This document shows positions 35,382-46,134 of a stretch of 64,000 nucleotides of DNA, in pieces. The notes under the pieces were generated by a model. That model was not told where the DNA came from, made no database searches, and saw nothing but the letters and a program-made list of their open reading frames with translations. The position numbers and the translations under genes are program-made. Location: the NCBI GenBank assembly GCA_019137255.1, contig WPDH01000087.1, positions 124,001-188,000 on the forward strand, given 5' to 3'. Source of the stretch: Corinectria fuckeliana. Lineage: Eukaryota; Ascomycota; Sordariomycetes; Hypocreales; Nectriaceae. Every line of letters begins with the position of its first letter. Positions within the stretch are counted from its first letter, which is position 1.

Positions 35382-36342
35382 ATGTCGGGCCCCTTTGGCC
35401 CCTTCCGCCACAACCAACGTCAACAACATCCGCAACCAGGCCCGAGAATCAATCCTCACGAGCCTCTCTCGACCCAACCCAAAACTCATCAATCTCTGCG
35501 AAGTCCAAAACCCCATTAAAGGTCCTAACCAGGGTTTAATTGCAGGCGAGAGTATCTCGAAATGGCACGACTTCAACTTCAGCAACGTCAGGAATGCCTT
35601 TGGCGATGTTCTAGACCAGCCGTCGTGGGAAGCGCGGCGTCCCTTCTCATACTCGTACAAGATCAGAGGGCTTTCTGATCTGCAGGCCAGTCTGTCAAAC
35701 TACCTTTGCAGTCTCGTTGCCGATCCTATCCTAGCCGGAACGCGCCTGCTGCAGCGAAGATTCGGGAGCGAGGGGCTTCAGGTGATGGTGAGGCCTCGTG
35801 CCACGTTCTGGTCAGCAGCGGGAGACGAGGTGCTGTACAGACCGAATATCAATCTCGCTACCAACGATGGACGGACGAACTTGTTGTTCGGCTGCGTACG
35901 ACTGTCGGGAGCATGGCACTCGAGCTTTCTCGGCAGTGATCCGTCACATCTGACCTCCGTTGCCATGCAGCCCATCCAGCAGCTCGCCACCTACGCTAGC
36001 GCGGGGGACACGCGCTACGGAATCATCCTCACCGACAAGGAAGCCGTTGTAATCCGGTTCCACGGGGACGACGGCAAGTTCAGGGCTGAGTGGCAGGCGG
36101 TTCCTTGGAGCGCGTGCGGCAGCGACGTCCTCACTGTGCCTCTTGCGATCTGGGCGCTGGTCATGATGAGCCTGAACAAACAGAATAGGCTGATTCGGTC
36201 TCGGAGCGACACGTTGCCTCTTGGCCTTTGGTGGAGGATGCAGGGCTCCGTGGACGGAGGCGTCTTCATGCATCCTCTGTCCCGACGGGCCGTTCCGTAT
36301 CTCCCTTATGGGACAACGTGCTGTGAGCAGCCGGGGGCGTAG
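35382..36342 (+). CDS. conserved-looking fungal protein of unknown function
   Basis: I do not recognise a named domain. The preferred model is 35382-35502 joined to 35546-36342, 305 residues. It starts MSGPFGPFRHNQRQQ and joins in phase at SLRSESISKWHDFNF. The intron is only 43 nt, with a weak donor (gtccaa) but a good branch (cctaac) and ttgcag. An unspliced alternative from ATG 35308 is open for 344 residues but has an unnatural Cys-rich start. The body is globular, with YASAGDTRYGIILTDKEAVVIRF and VPLAIWALVMMSLNKQNR, the kind of sequence found in large fungal families near kinase-like proteins. No signal peptide is present. The 3' end is the same in both models. Confidence 0.55.
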
Positions 36343-36909
36343 GGTTCAATCAGGATGACTGAGATTACGGTGAGAATTGGATACAGGTTTACGCAGACCT
36401 TGTCGGGATTTCGTGGCGTGTGTGGTGCGCAATGGATATGGGCTGCTTCAGCGATGGCAACAGTTGCAGTAATCTGAATGTTTTATCCTCTGTTTCATAG
36501 TATCGAGGCCTCTACCTTAGCTGACAATTAACAAGTCTAAATACATAAAGCGTTGGCACGATCATATGGCTCTTCCTGACGCGTTGGAACCACCTAGTAA
36601 CGGGATTGACCACTGGAGCTGAGCAAGGGCTCCATGTCTTACAACAACGAAGGATGCGAACCAGAAACATGCTAACCTTGACGAGATTGAGGTACGTTTG
36701 CATTAGGAAAGAGAGAAACGTGACTGCCAGGTAGTTGGCGTCCTCGACTGGCTACGCGATGTCACAGGGCTTGCAGATCACCTCCGAGTATTCCATTTCG
36801 CGTGCATCGGCCTCTCCGGCGGATGCTCGTACGTGCTCGCGAGATCCCGCGGACGCCGCCATGGTCGTGGCCGGCATTTGGTCCTGGGCCTTGGGTACGC
36901 GGGAATGGA
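36343..36909. other. intergenic
   Basis: No gene is supported. Overlapping frames at 36735-36909 might hold a first exon of the next ORF, but no good splice pair was found. Confidence 0.45.
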
Positions 36910-37290
36910 ATGCTGCTGGAGTCGCGCGCCATGCTGTTCCTCGCTCCGTGGCTGCCTGGGAGAACGGCGGCGGGGCTGCAGTACAGCATCGGGAGAGCGG
37001 TCACGGACGCCGCGCACCCGGAGGTTTTCGCGGCGGCGGTGGGGAACATGATGGAGGCTCGGCCGGCCGTGGACGCGGAGGTGTGGAGGCAGCAATCAAG
37101 CTACAGGCAGACTCTCCTGGTCAACCTGCGCGAGGAACTCAAAGAAGGCCAACGACTTTCTGGAGCAAGTGAAGGTGATGCTCGAGAGTTGATGGAGCGG
37201 CAGCTAGATGTACTGGCGGCCACTTTTACGAACCCCATCCAATTGCTCTCAGGCCTCGCTGTAGTGTCTTTATTCAGGCATTTGAATTGA
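36910..37290 (+). CDS. possible small protein of unknown function
   Basis: An ATG-started frame of 126 codons with a protein-like composition: YSIGRAVTDAAHPEVFAAA, then an amphipathic charged region with LLVNLREELKEGQRL, and ATFTNPIQLLSGLAVVSLF at the end. No family is recognised. The frame stays open upstream to about 36802 without an ATG, so an upstream exon is possible. A different frame over 36759-37172 is also open. I put the coding frame here because of its residue composition only. Confidence 0.35.
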   Translation: MLLESRAMLFLAPWLPGRTAAGLQYSIGRAVTDAAHPEVFAAAVGNMMEARPAVDAEVWRQQSSYRQTLLVNLREELKEGQRLSGASEGDARELMERQLDVLAATFTNPIQLLSGLAVVSLFRHLN

Positions 37291-37705
37291 AAGGCATTTC
37301 AACCCTTAATAAAAAAATTATCCTTCACTTCTGGTTAATTTTGCACAACGGGAAAAGCCAGCAGCGTTGATGTGCCTATGGAAAATGCGTGCGAAAAATG
37401 CGTGCGAAAAATAGGTGTCTAGAGACCGGAGTTACTAGTTGCTGCAACTCTAAGTAGGTATCGGAAGAACGCTGTTCCGTCCCACTCTGCAGTGTGAATA
37501 GAGGGATTTCCCATCAGCACGGAAAAATCCCACAACTCAACCAACCTACTCTCAACCCATGTCCACGACACGAAGAAAATTCCCCTTTGTCGACCAATAG
37601 GAATTTCACAAGAACAGACTAGTCCCAGGAATCACAGACTTTGACCTTTCTCCTGCCATTTCTTTCACCCTGTTCTCTGCGCTCCGAGAACTATATCTAG
37701 CAATT
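37291..37705. other. intergenic
   Basis: No gene is supported. It contains a short direct repeat (aaaatgcgtgcg, twice, at about 37382-37408) and the promoter of the purine gene. Confidence 0.5.
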
Positions 37706-38497
37706 ATGGCCGACCAACAACAATCACCATGCCGCATCCTGGTCATGGCCTCTGGCAATGGCTCCAACTTCCAGGCGCTCATTGACGCCACTGCTTCAGG
37801 ACGAATCCCTAACAGCAAAATCATCCGTCTCATCGTAAACCGCGGAAAAGCATACGCAACAACCCGGGCGGACAAGGCTAGTACGCAATGTCTTTTCATA
37901 ATTGTAGTTTTGAGATTTCCTGACTCTAAGTAGATATTCCTCGGGAATGCTTCAACCTGATTAGCAACGGGTTTCTGCCAAAGGGAGAGAAAGACGAGAA
38001 GAAGGTAGCCGAGGCGCGGCAGAAGTATGACGCTGCGTTGGCAGAGAAAGTGTTGTCCGAGAAGGAAAGACCAGCGTTGATTGTCCTCGCTGGTTGGATG
38101 CACGTCTTCTCGGCTGCCTTCTTGGAACCTTTAGAACGGGCCGGGATTAAAGTCATTAATCTGCACCCCGCATTGCCTGGTGAGTCTCCCGGGCCAAGTC
38201 TTCAAGGCCAACGCAGATCAAGTACTTACAGCTTAAACAGGAGCTTTCGACGGAGCTCATGCGATAGAACGAGCTTACGATGAGTTCAAGGCGGGACGAC
38301 TAACGCGCACTGGAATCATGGTGCACTATGTTGTCGTGAAAGTGGACAGGGGCGATCCCATTATGGTCCAAGAGATTGAGTGGCAGGGAGAGGAGCTGGC
38401 CGAACTCGAGGAGAGGATACACTCACATGAGCATGAACTGATCGTGAATGCTACGGCGAAGGTGGTTGAGGAGATACTAGCGGGCACGGCAAAATAA
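37706..38497 (+). CDS. phosphoribosylglycinamide formyltransferase
   Basis: Exons 37706-37880, 37934-38179 and 38241-38497 give 225 residues. This is the usual size of monofunctional GART (PurN/yeast Ade8 type). It transfers formyl from 10-formyl-tetrahydrofolate to GAR, step three of purine synthesis, in the cytosol. ILVMASGNGSNFQALIDA holds the phosphate-binding loop. IVLAGWMHVFS and INLHPALPGAFDGAHAIE bring the catalytic His, and the metal/folate-side Asp is in VHYVVVKVDRGDP. The second intron cuts right after ALPG. Its donor gtgagt and acceptor aacag are standard. All key residues of the family are present. Confidence 0.95.
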
Positions 38498-39309
38498 GGA
38501 CTTGTCTATTTGTCTCGTACTGTTGCCCCCGTATCACAGCTCCTGAGTTGTCCATTCCTCAGTTCTGACTCGGAAAGCCGTCGTATCAGCCTATGTGATA
38601 AGTGGCGGGAGCATCTGCCATCTCTTGCAATACATTATAGTCAACACGGCTACTAAGGTAAAATATCGACAGCTTATGGTAGACATACGTCAGTCGTTTC
38701 ATGTTCAATCAAAAGAACGCCGGTAACTATGAGTGTATTCTACATGAAACGTCGCGTTTCCGCCGGCGATTTCGTCAGTAATCATCCAGTTCGGTTGGAC
38801 TTCATGGAAGCCTCAAAGGTCAACGCCCTCTTAGATAGGCTAATGCAACACGGTGGATAGCACATAGGATTTCCAAGTCTAATAGCCGGCTCCAGAAGGC
38901 GCTTTAACCTTTAGCCCACTAAGTTTTCCAGCCTTCAGATCGGCAATGATCCTACACCTTGAGGCCTGCCTTTACAACCTCTCTGGATGCCTTTCTCTGA
39001 CCTTGATCGCTATTCTTGAAAAGCTTGTCCGCACTCACGGCATATATAAAAGACCTTTCCGTTCCAGACTAGAAGTCAGCAATGATCTCTTGACATCACA
39101 CACATCCTCATCTAATAGTGTGAGTGACATCACCACACATTGCGCCTTTGTTCTCATCGGGTCTTCGGGTCTTCACCAATTTACCTATCAGTCATCAAAA
39201 CACCACGGAGGTTTTATCTGCACCTGACCTTACGCAATCGCAACCTCGCTGCTTCCTCAGTGATTAACCTTTTAGACAACGCTCAACAACACTACTCACT
39301 ACCTCGAAT
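38498..39309. other. intergenic, promoter of the BTB gene
   Basis: No gene is supported. A TATA element lies at 39042-39050. A frame at 38946-39227 overlaps this promoter and is judged non-coding. Confidence 0.6.
39042..39050 (+). promoter_or_regulatory. TATA box of the BTB gene
   Basis: Sequence atatataaa lies about 260 bases before ATG 39310, in line with a TATA box and a leader of roughly 200 bases. Confidence 0.5.
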
Positions 39310-40302
39310 ATGGACACTACGGAATCCAAAGAACCAAACCTAGCCGGAGAAATATCTGCTGATGGAGATGTCGTGCTCGTAGTCGGACAGGAGGAGTTGC
39401 GACTGAGAGTTTATTCCCAGTGCCTCCGCTCTGCCTCGACAGTCTTCAGTGCCATGTTCGGTCCCCGTTGGAGCCAAGGCCATGAGATGTCAAGTGAATG
39501 CCCACGAGAAGTCAAGCTGATGGAAGATGATGCAGACGCGATGCTTGCAATCTGCCATGTTGTCCACCATCTCAACAACTATCTTCCAGAATCCCTCTCC
39601 GGCGAGCAAGTTTTTCAAATTGCCGTTGTGGCAGACAAATATGACCTTACTGTTGCTCTCAAATACGCCAGAGTACAGTGGATGGAGCCTAGAGCCGACG
39701 ACAATATGGTGGACATGGCTTATCGAATGGCTGCAGCTTTCTTATTCTGCGACGCGGATGCCTTTGCAGCGCGCAGCCGCGACCTCATTGTCCGCTACAA
39801 AGAGTCCTACTTGATTCTTTTGGATAACGTGGATATCAGTCTAGCCATGCCTTGGGAAATTTTCTGTAAGGAATGTCCCCGAGCCCACAATGTTGAGGAG
39901 CTCAGGCCAGTACCAGAACTGACTTGGCTAGGCCTAGCACAAGAGCGAAGAACCCAGATGAGGGCTGAACTGAGCCAACTCATGTTCGATTGGGGAAAGC
40001 AAGCCTGCTTGTGTGGTTTGAGACACGAGCATACTAAGCGGTATGCCTTTCTGAACGAAGAGTATGGGCCGTTGAGGATGATTCAAATTCCTTTACTGGA
40101 AGTCACCGATAAAATGAAGGCCGTACCGACCGAACGCTTGCTGGGGACGTATTCTTGTTTAATCAACCGGAATATCTTTCATCAAGCTATACCCTATAAG
40201 GACACGCCTCTCGCCAAGTTGGAAGCCATCACGAAGAAGGCTAGCATATGCCTAAGCTGCGTACGAATAAGCAGTTTTACGGAACCCTGCCAGCACGAAT
40301 GA
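39310..40302 (+). CDS. BTB/POZ domain protein
   Basis: A single exon of 330 residues. The BTB fold covers about residues 17-125: GDVVLVVGQEELRLRVYSQCL, then STVFSAMFGPRWSQG and EVKLMEDDADAMLAICHVVHH, followed by AVVADKYDLTVAL. This is the common order in the large fungal family of stand-alone BTB proteins. The C-terminal half is family-specific and has a Cys/His-rich segment (CLCGLRHEH and a final CLSCVRIS...CQHE) that might bind a metal; this is inference. BTB proteins can be adaptors of cullin-3 ubiquitin ligases, but no BACK or Kelch repeats are seen, so the role is open. Codon bias is weaker than in the housekeeping genes nearby. Confidence 0.88.
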   Translation: MDTTESKEPNLAGEISADGDVVLVVGQEELRLRVYSQCLRSASTVFSAMFGPRWSQGHEMSSECPREVKLMEDDADAMLAICHVVHHLNNYLPESLSGEQVFQIAVVADKYDLTVALKYARVQWMEPRADDNMVDMAYRMAAAFLFCDADAFAARSRDLIVRYKESYLILLDNVDISLAMPWEIFCKECPRAHNVEELRPVPELTWLGLAQERRTQMRAELSQLMFDWGKQACLCGLRHEHTKRYAFLNEEYGPLRMIQIPLLEVTDKMKAVPTERLLGTYSCLINRNIFHQAIPYKDTPLAKLEAITKKASICLSCVRISSFTEPCQHE

Positions 40303-40714
40303 AGGAGAGAGAGAATACCCCTAAGGAAATATCAGTCATGCAAAACCCTCCAGTCTTCTCTCTCCCGCGAAACGGTGCAATGCGTGCTTGAAACTCTGTA
40401 TTCCGATGTCGACGGCTTTCTCTCACGTCATCACCATCTACAGGGCCATATAGTTGAGCAGCTAGTTGTTATAATAATAGGAGACCTGACTTTTCGATCA
40501 AACAGCGACGGTAGCCACAAGCTAGACGAGAGAGAGTTGCACTGAGACGGAGTTGGGGAGGAAGAGCCCAGGCCCTATTGAGACGCTGTTTAAGCTGAAT
40601 GCATTGGGTCTATCGCTCGAAGGCTTGATAATTGTGTAGATGATACGTCTTTCCCCTTTGGTAGGCTTGATATCTCAATACTAGGGCCATCCATTTCAAC
40701 CAAAACCGGTTATT
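40303..40714. other. intergenic
   Basis: 3' end of the BTB transcript. Nothing else is seen before the tRNA. Confidence 0.6.
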
Positions 40715-40797
40715 GCCCGGTTAGCTCAATCGGTAGAGCGTGAGACTCTTATGAGTACACAATCTCAAGGTTGCGGGTTCGACCCCCGCATCGGGCT
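40715..40797 (+). tRNA. tRNA-Lys (CTT) with a 10-base intron
   Basis: Acceptor stem GCCCGGT pairs with ATCGGGC. The D-arm is GCTC/GAGC, the anticodon stem TGAGA/TCTCA and the T-arm TGCGGG-TTCGACC-CCCGCA. The anticodon CTT is at 40748-40750. The mature loop CTCTTAA is interrupted after position 37 by tgagtacaca (40752-40761), the canonical place for nuclear tRNA introns. The internal A and B boxes are intact (TTAGCTCAATCGG and GGTTCGACCCC). T runs follow at about 40830. Confidence 0.94.
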
Positions 40798-41237
40798 ATT
40801 CCTATACAAGCATTCGAACGATTGACATTATTTTTGGTATTTTTGCCAACTGTCTGTCCCTCTGTTTGTCTGTCTGTCTGTTTGACTGAATAGGTGAAAT
40901 GTGCTAACTGGAGACGGTCTTAAAACCAGGAAATGCGACATCCTGTGCTTTTCATCGGGGCAGTTCTTTTCAACGGTTGGCCCTTGATCCATCCAGTGTG
41001 TTTTGCTGTTTTTCTCAAAAGCTTGAGCCAAAACCGTTCACTCATGCGGCTCGTGAGCCGTTTAACTTCCAAACAGACTCACTTAGGACTATGGAAAGCT
41101 AATCCGTCTCAGTTGGCTTTATCCGCAGATTGCCACGGGCATTAGTGACACATATTCTTCTCCGTTTTCCCTTCACGCCCCTCTTGTTTCGACTTCTGGG
41201 TCCGCTCCAGTTCACGACAAATCCCGACGTGGCAACA
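40798..41237. other. intergenic
   Basis: Contains a tctgtctgtctg repeat at about 40866-40882 and the promoter of the secreted protein gene. No gene is supported. Confidence 0.55.
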
Positions 41238-41984
41238 ATGCTCGCCTGGAGTAATATCATGGCCGGCATCCTCCAACTCTTCATCGTCAGCTACTTGGCG
41301 GGTGCCGTGCTGGCTTACGACGAGAAAACTGATAGCATTGACAACGAGGATCCCATTATCCCTCCGTTCCCGGGCACGCCAGACCCCTTCCTCGATTACC
41401 TCGAGAACACGAACCCGGCCATGGTGCGGCTGTTTCCTGGCATCGCAGACACCAGCATGGAAAGGCTCAAATACACGGTTGCCGACTTCTTCGATCCGAA
41501 ATGGAGACTCGAAAAGGGGCTGCCAGACCCACGGCGCAAACTAGAGACCCGCGAAGCAGGCCCCGACGAATACAAAGTCCCCGACATCCACTTCGAAGAG
41601 CTCAAGAACTACAGGCCGGCTTCTAACAAGTGCTACACGGAGGACGAAAACGCCCTGCGAGGCAACCTTGGAGGCGCCTACCTATGCCGAGACTACATGA
41701 TCTTGTCCCGGCACAGCGGCAGTTGCGTGGCGCACGACGCCGTCTGGCCGCCCAGGCTGTACTGCGAGGCCATTTACGATGGAGTCCACACCACGGTTCG
41801 AGGGTACCCCTCTAACAAACTGTGGATGGCCAGGTGTGATTGCGGCAACATTGCGGACGGGCTTTCGTGGGTGTTGGACAGTTGCGCTGCTTCTACGGAA
41901 TGTTATCACAGGAATTGTCCCGTGGGGGGCATCACCACCGCCAGCAAGTTCAAGAGGATCACTATTGCAGTTATGAATAATTAA
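41238..41984 (+). CDS. secreted cysteine-rich protein of unknown function
   Basis: A single exon of 248 residues. ATG 41238 (or 41259, seven codons on) opens a signal peptide with the core ILQLFIVSYLAGAVLA, cut before YDEKT. The next 120 residues are acidic and free of Cys. A compact C-terminal domain (about 145-240) holds nine Cys: KCYTED, YLCRDY, GSCVAH, LYCEA, a CDC pair, DSCAAS, ECYHRN and NCPVGG. No membrane anchor or GPI signal follows. I do not recognise the family. The layout, a prodomain-like stretch plus a disulfide-rich module, is that of secreted fungal effectors or antimicrobial-type proteins, but that is inference. It stands alone next to a tRNA and a decayed HET gene. Confidence 0.75.
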   Translation: MLAWSNIMAGILQLFIVSYLAGAVLAYDEKTDSIDNEDPIIPPFPGTPDPFLDYLENTNPAMVRLFPGIADTSMERLKYTVADFFDPKWRLEKGLPDPRRKLETREAGPDEYKVPDIHFEELKNYRPASNKCYTEDENALRGNLGGAYLCRDYMILSRHSGSCVAHDAVWPPRLYCEAIYDGVHTTVRGYPSNKLWMARCDCGNIADGLSWVLDSCAASTECYHRNCPVGGITTASKFKRITIAVMNN

Positions 41985-43626
41985 AGGGGGATGTTTGGTG
42001 ACTAGGTCGGCATTGCAATCGCCATTCTGCCAGAGAAGGGATTGTAAATATCACTTGCCTAGTCGGTTACAGGGGCGTGTATCGAGCTAGTCAATGACTT
42101 TTGGAGGACAGATGAGCTTATCTAGGCAGAAATAGTAACGGGAATGGCTATAGTTAATTTTCGTTAATCAAAAGCGTCAGTATCTTGTCGCAGCTCGTGT
42201 GTGAGATGTAGATACTAAAGAGTGAATACATCTTCAAAAAAGGAATCGAAGGCTACCCAAGAGCGACATGATAAAACTTGGTGAATTCCAAGGGATAATT
42301 TGCAACAATTTCTCACGATAGCCAGGCCCTGCCGTGCCTGGAAATATCGTAGGGTCACGATTGTCGAAAAGCACCACGCCCCCGAATATGTGTGCCTCGG
42401 CCCGAGATCCAACGGCGGACAATATTGATGATCCAAATACCATGGGTGATGACAAAGCGTTAGTTAGGTTTCTTGCAAAAGTAGATGTAGAGGGTTAGTT
42501 GTATACATATAGTTGTGCGAAAGTCTCGGTAAATGACATGTCTATGGTGTCCAGCGGATAATAACAACCATATAATTTGGTCATGAAACCGAGCTCGTGC
42601 TGCTCCCACTTTTGGATCGCCATGGCGCCAGATCTAGGACAAAGACCCCCTGTTTTAGGCACTGGTTAGATTTATCCACAGCAAAGAATCCGACCGTCTC
42701 GAACCCACATTTGAGAACCCTTGTTATTCAACGCCATCTTGGTCGGACTGTTGTTTACCTATCGTTCCTAATTCTAACCTGACTCGATGAAGATGGTTTC
42801 CTTTACGACAAGTCGCATCTACACAAGGTGTTCGCGGTCTGTAGCCACGTGGGGGGTCTTCAACTTCCAGCGGGGAGCCAGATTGCCCTCCAAAGATTTC
42901 ACTGTCTTCCAAGAAACAGACTACATAGGTATGGTATATAGAGCTGATCCCATTGTAGGAAAACCTGCCTTCCATATGACTGGAGTCCACCACTTGAGCC
43001 ACCAATACTATCTTATAGTGGTGCTAAAGAAAAACAGTTGAAACACGGTGGGAGCAGCCTCCATGTCAGCGATATCACCCACGGGAGCGGACCTATAACC
43101 GACCTAGATTCAGGACTATGTAAGGAGTAGACCAGAGATTCCTTCGAAACATTGATTCCCTAACGAGAAAGACAACAGAGGGGCACCGCCTAGGTACCTC
43201 AGCAACCTACTCGTTAAGTGTCCCTTGTTCTGCCACCGCGACATGCATACCCAGTACTTACCTACACAGATGTTGACAAAACCATGTCTCCAGAACCCTG
43301 AGTACGCAAAGTGCACTTTCAACTCCAAGCCTGTGACCTCTCGTGGAGCGGGGTATACAGACGTCGATATCCGAGAGAATCTCCTCCCAATGCATCCTTC
43401 TTGCACAATTCCTACAATTGCTTGATTCCATGGCATCCATGATTGAGTATCGCTACACAGATCTGGGAACACCCATCGAAACCGCCTAGTTACTAGCCAG
43501 CGGTGTTTATTTGGTGCTCCGGTTGAGCTCGACATCAAGCACGCGCAGCTCATTCTGCCGGACGATCAGGGCCAGTCGAAGCGTCCCTCGCTCAAGGCGA
43601 TACGAGAAACACTGCCTCGAGGGTGG
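41985..43626. other. gene-poor region upstream of the HET relic
   Basis: No intact gene. A search by eye for the N-terminal HET motifs (ALSYxWG, WIDxxCINQ) was negative on both strands. Frames with protein-like bits (for example 43225-43425) are isolated and have no family. Confidence 0.45.
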
Positions 43627-44884
43627 AAAGTGCATGAGATATGCGAGGGACGAGTCATCTTCAGAGGCACATCCGTTATATTCTCAGCTACCACCATTCC
43701 CGTCTCTGCCACGACGGCAGAGACAAGATCTATGCCTTCACGAGCCTGGTACCGCCGTATGTGCTTGAATCCCTCCGCGTCGATTACGCCAAAGACGAGA
43801 TGGAAGTCTGAGGCCTTTCTCGTGTGCGCTCAGAAGACCCAGCGGCTCATTTTCCTACAGTTCTTTGGCATACCTACTGACGGGTCGGCCAGCAAAGGCC
43901 CGACATGGGTTCCGAACTGGTCCAAGCCTCGGCTTTCTAGCAATCCCAACAACCTTGGCTTCTGCGCGAGTAGCATTTCTGCGTAAAGACAAAGGTTTCG
44001 TTCTGCTGGGAAACTAGAAGTGCATGGGCTTGTCTGTGCCACAATCTCTCGAGTCGACGTTCCTGACTTTCAGAGTTTCGAGCACATACTAGAGTATCTA
44101 CGGATGCAAGATTCTCGGCGTCTGGAAGAAGTAGCTTACCCCTCGTGTGGCAGTCTACTTGATGCGTACTTGCACGTACTCTCGGGCAGGTTCTTGAATG
44201 ACAGGCTGCCAAGCTTTGCTTGCCCTACAACGTCTGACTTGAGATCCCTTGCAACATCACCATCCGTCGAGAGTTCCTTAGAGAGTATAACTTCTTAGTG
44301 GAAAGATTTCGTGCTCTATTGTATAAAACAGACAAGTATCTTTTTGACCCAGGAAAGCTTCATAGGAATGTGCGGTGTCAAGAATGTGCGCCTAGGTTAG
44401 TATATTTTCTTTCTCATACCCGACCCTAATCTTTCGGGTAGCTGACAATCACTCAGGAGATAAAGTGACCGTTCTACTCGGATGTGCGGTTCCTATGCCA
44501 CGGAGACCGACCACTGAAGACACGTATCAAGTAGTCGGAGACTGTTACATGCATGGCATCATGGATGGAGAAGCCTTTTTAGGTCCTCTAGGCGCTGAAT
44601 ATCAAGTAAATGGTCAATACGGGTTGAACGATGTTGTCGAAGGTGTACCAGGGTATGTCAATAAAAGCACAGGGGTTAAGCAGCCTGAGGATCCTCACTT
44701 GATGAGAATCCCACTGCCATCAGAGTGGGGGCCCATCAAATAGGATTGGACACGAGACGATCCTGCACATTGCAGCAAGTTCCGGAACAAGCATACAGGG
44801 GAGATTGTTAACTCTGATCCTCGACTTTTCCCGGAGGCTTTGAGGGACCGAGAAATCCCTATAAGGAGTATCACGTTAGTTTAA
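43627..44884 (+). pseudogene. decayed HET-domain (heterokaryon incompatibility) gene
   Basis: Consecutive fragments of one HET protein lie in order. The first frame has CHDGRDKIYAFTSLVPPY and RVDYAKDEMEV (to 43808). After a frameshift the next frame has EAFLVCAQKTQ, GPTWVPNWSKPRL and, past a TAA at 43984, KLEVHGLVCATISRVDVP and SLLDAYLHVLSGRFLND. Past a TAG at 44296 it reads ESFIGM up to a still recognisable intron (44396-44458: gttagt, branch gctgac, cactcag). It goes on as DKVTVLLGCAVPMP and YQVVGDCYMHGIMDGEAF, the typical C-terminal block of HET proteins, and meets a TAG at 44741 inside PSEWGPIK-stop-DWTRDD. The frame then stays open to about 44881. All three stops fit CpA-to-TpA changes (CAA, CAG, TGG). 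The N-terminal half of the HET domain is not found. The relic cannot make a full protein. Confidence 0.8.
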
Positions 44885-46134
44885 TGTATGTTTCTACTGG
44901 TTTGTACGCTGACTTAGTCACTTTTGATACCCTTCTTAGACTCCGTGACCTAGGAAGTTCAAGGTAGAGTTCGTACAAGAAGCTAGGGTGGGTTTGTAGA
45001 CTGATATCTAACTGTACGACCTGGCGGAGGGTTATTGCCTCTATAGAAAATTGCTCCTCAAATCTGTCTGTACTGGTGGTGTGGAGGCTGTAGTTGTAGG
45101 AGCAGTCAGGGGTAAGGGCGCAGGCGAGCGGGCAGGGATAGAGCAGAGGGAGTAGCGGGATCACGGGAGGACGGTATGGTAGAGGAAGTGAAAATAAAGA
45201 TAAGGAGCGGTTATCAATCTACTACTTTAGCTCACGGGAGCAAGTCTAGCTAATGCGGGCTAATAGGGGAGCCAAAGTGAACCGCGAAAGCGACCACCCG
45301 TGCAGACCTGTTCGCTTGAGTTTCGTCCCAGGATATCATGAGAACTGCGCTATGGCTGCGAAGATGTAGTCTCTGCATTTTATTACACACCTGTTGGATG
45401 CCAAGTTCACGAAGTCGCAATTGTCCAGTGTCCGACTAAAGCAACCGCAGTTTGCGAGTGCGCTGATGAAGCCGGTGATTGATGTGATGAGTCAAACAGC
45501 CAAGTACCCAAACTTGGCCTTGTTGCTGTTTTTCTAGTTCTCACATGGTCGTTCCACCCTCAGTTTGCTCACGCCCCAAACCCACGATTTGTCTCGTCGC
45601 TGGACCAACGCATGATGCGGCAACGCCGAGACTGCTCTGCACGATGATGGAAAGCTCCAGATTGATCGTCATCGTCATGAGTTTGTCCCGGGTAGATACA
45701 TCAGCGTGGATCCTTCCTCGTATGTGAATGCGCCTAGGCTGTGGCTGAGCGCGGAAGCTGGCCAACAAATGCCGACCGACAGCATCAGCGCAAACATCCC
45801 ACGTCGGATGTGTACTGTTTTGTGGGTTCCGCACCTATCACCAAGGTGAAGACGACTTCTTCGCCTGTTTGTGACAGTAATAACAGCTTCGTGCAGGAGG
45901 CCCACCGGTCTTGAAAACAGGTCGCTTAGGCAGGCAAACACCAGGCAGCTTTGCCTTGGAAGAGCAACCAGAATGCCTCGACACAAACATCTGCATACAG
46001 TTCGCTCCCTTCACGCTGTATAAAGAGTCGGACACATGCTCTACCTCGAATAACTACCCAACAGTCTCGCATCTACCGGGCTAGGAACCCTCTTGACACT
46101 AGCACTAAACCTTGGCCTTCTCACTTCTGCCACC
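44885..46134. other. intergenic, no gene recognised
   Basis: 1.25 kb with only short frames. Some plus-strand bits at 45380-45540 read protein-like but end at stops and match no family I know. They could be further relic sequence. The last 150 bases are the promoter of the methyltransferase gene. Confidence 0.45.

Noticed and set aside
44885..46134. possible continuation of a second HET-like relic
   Set aside because: Isolated protein-like bits were seen at 45380-45840, but none carried a HET motif or a run long enough to assign.
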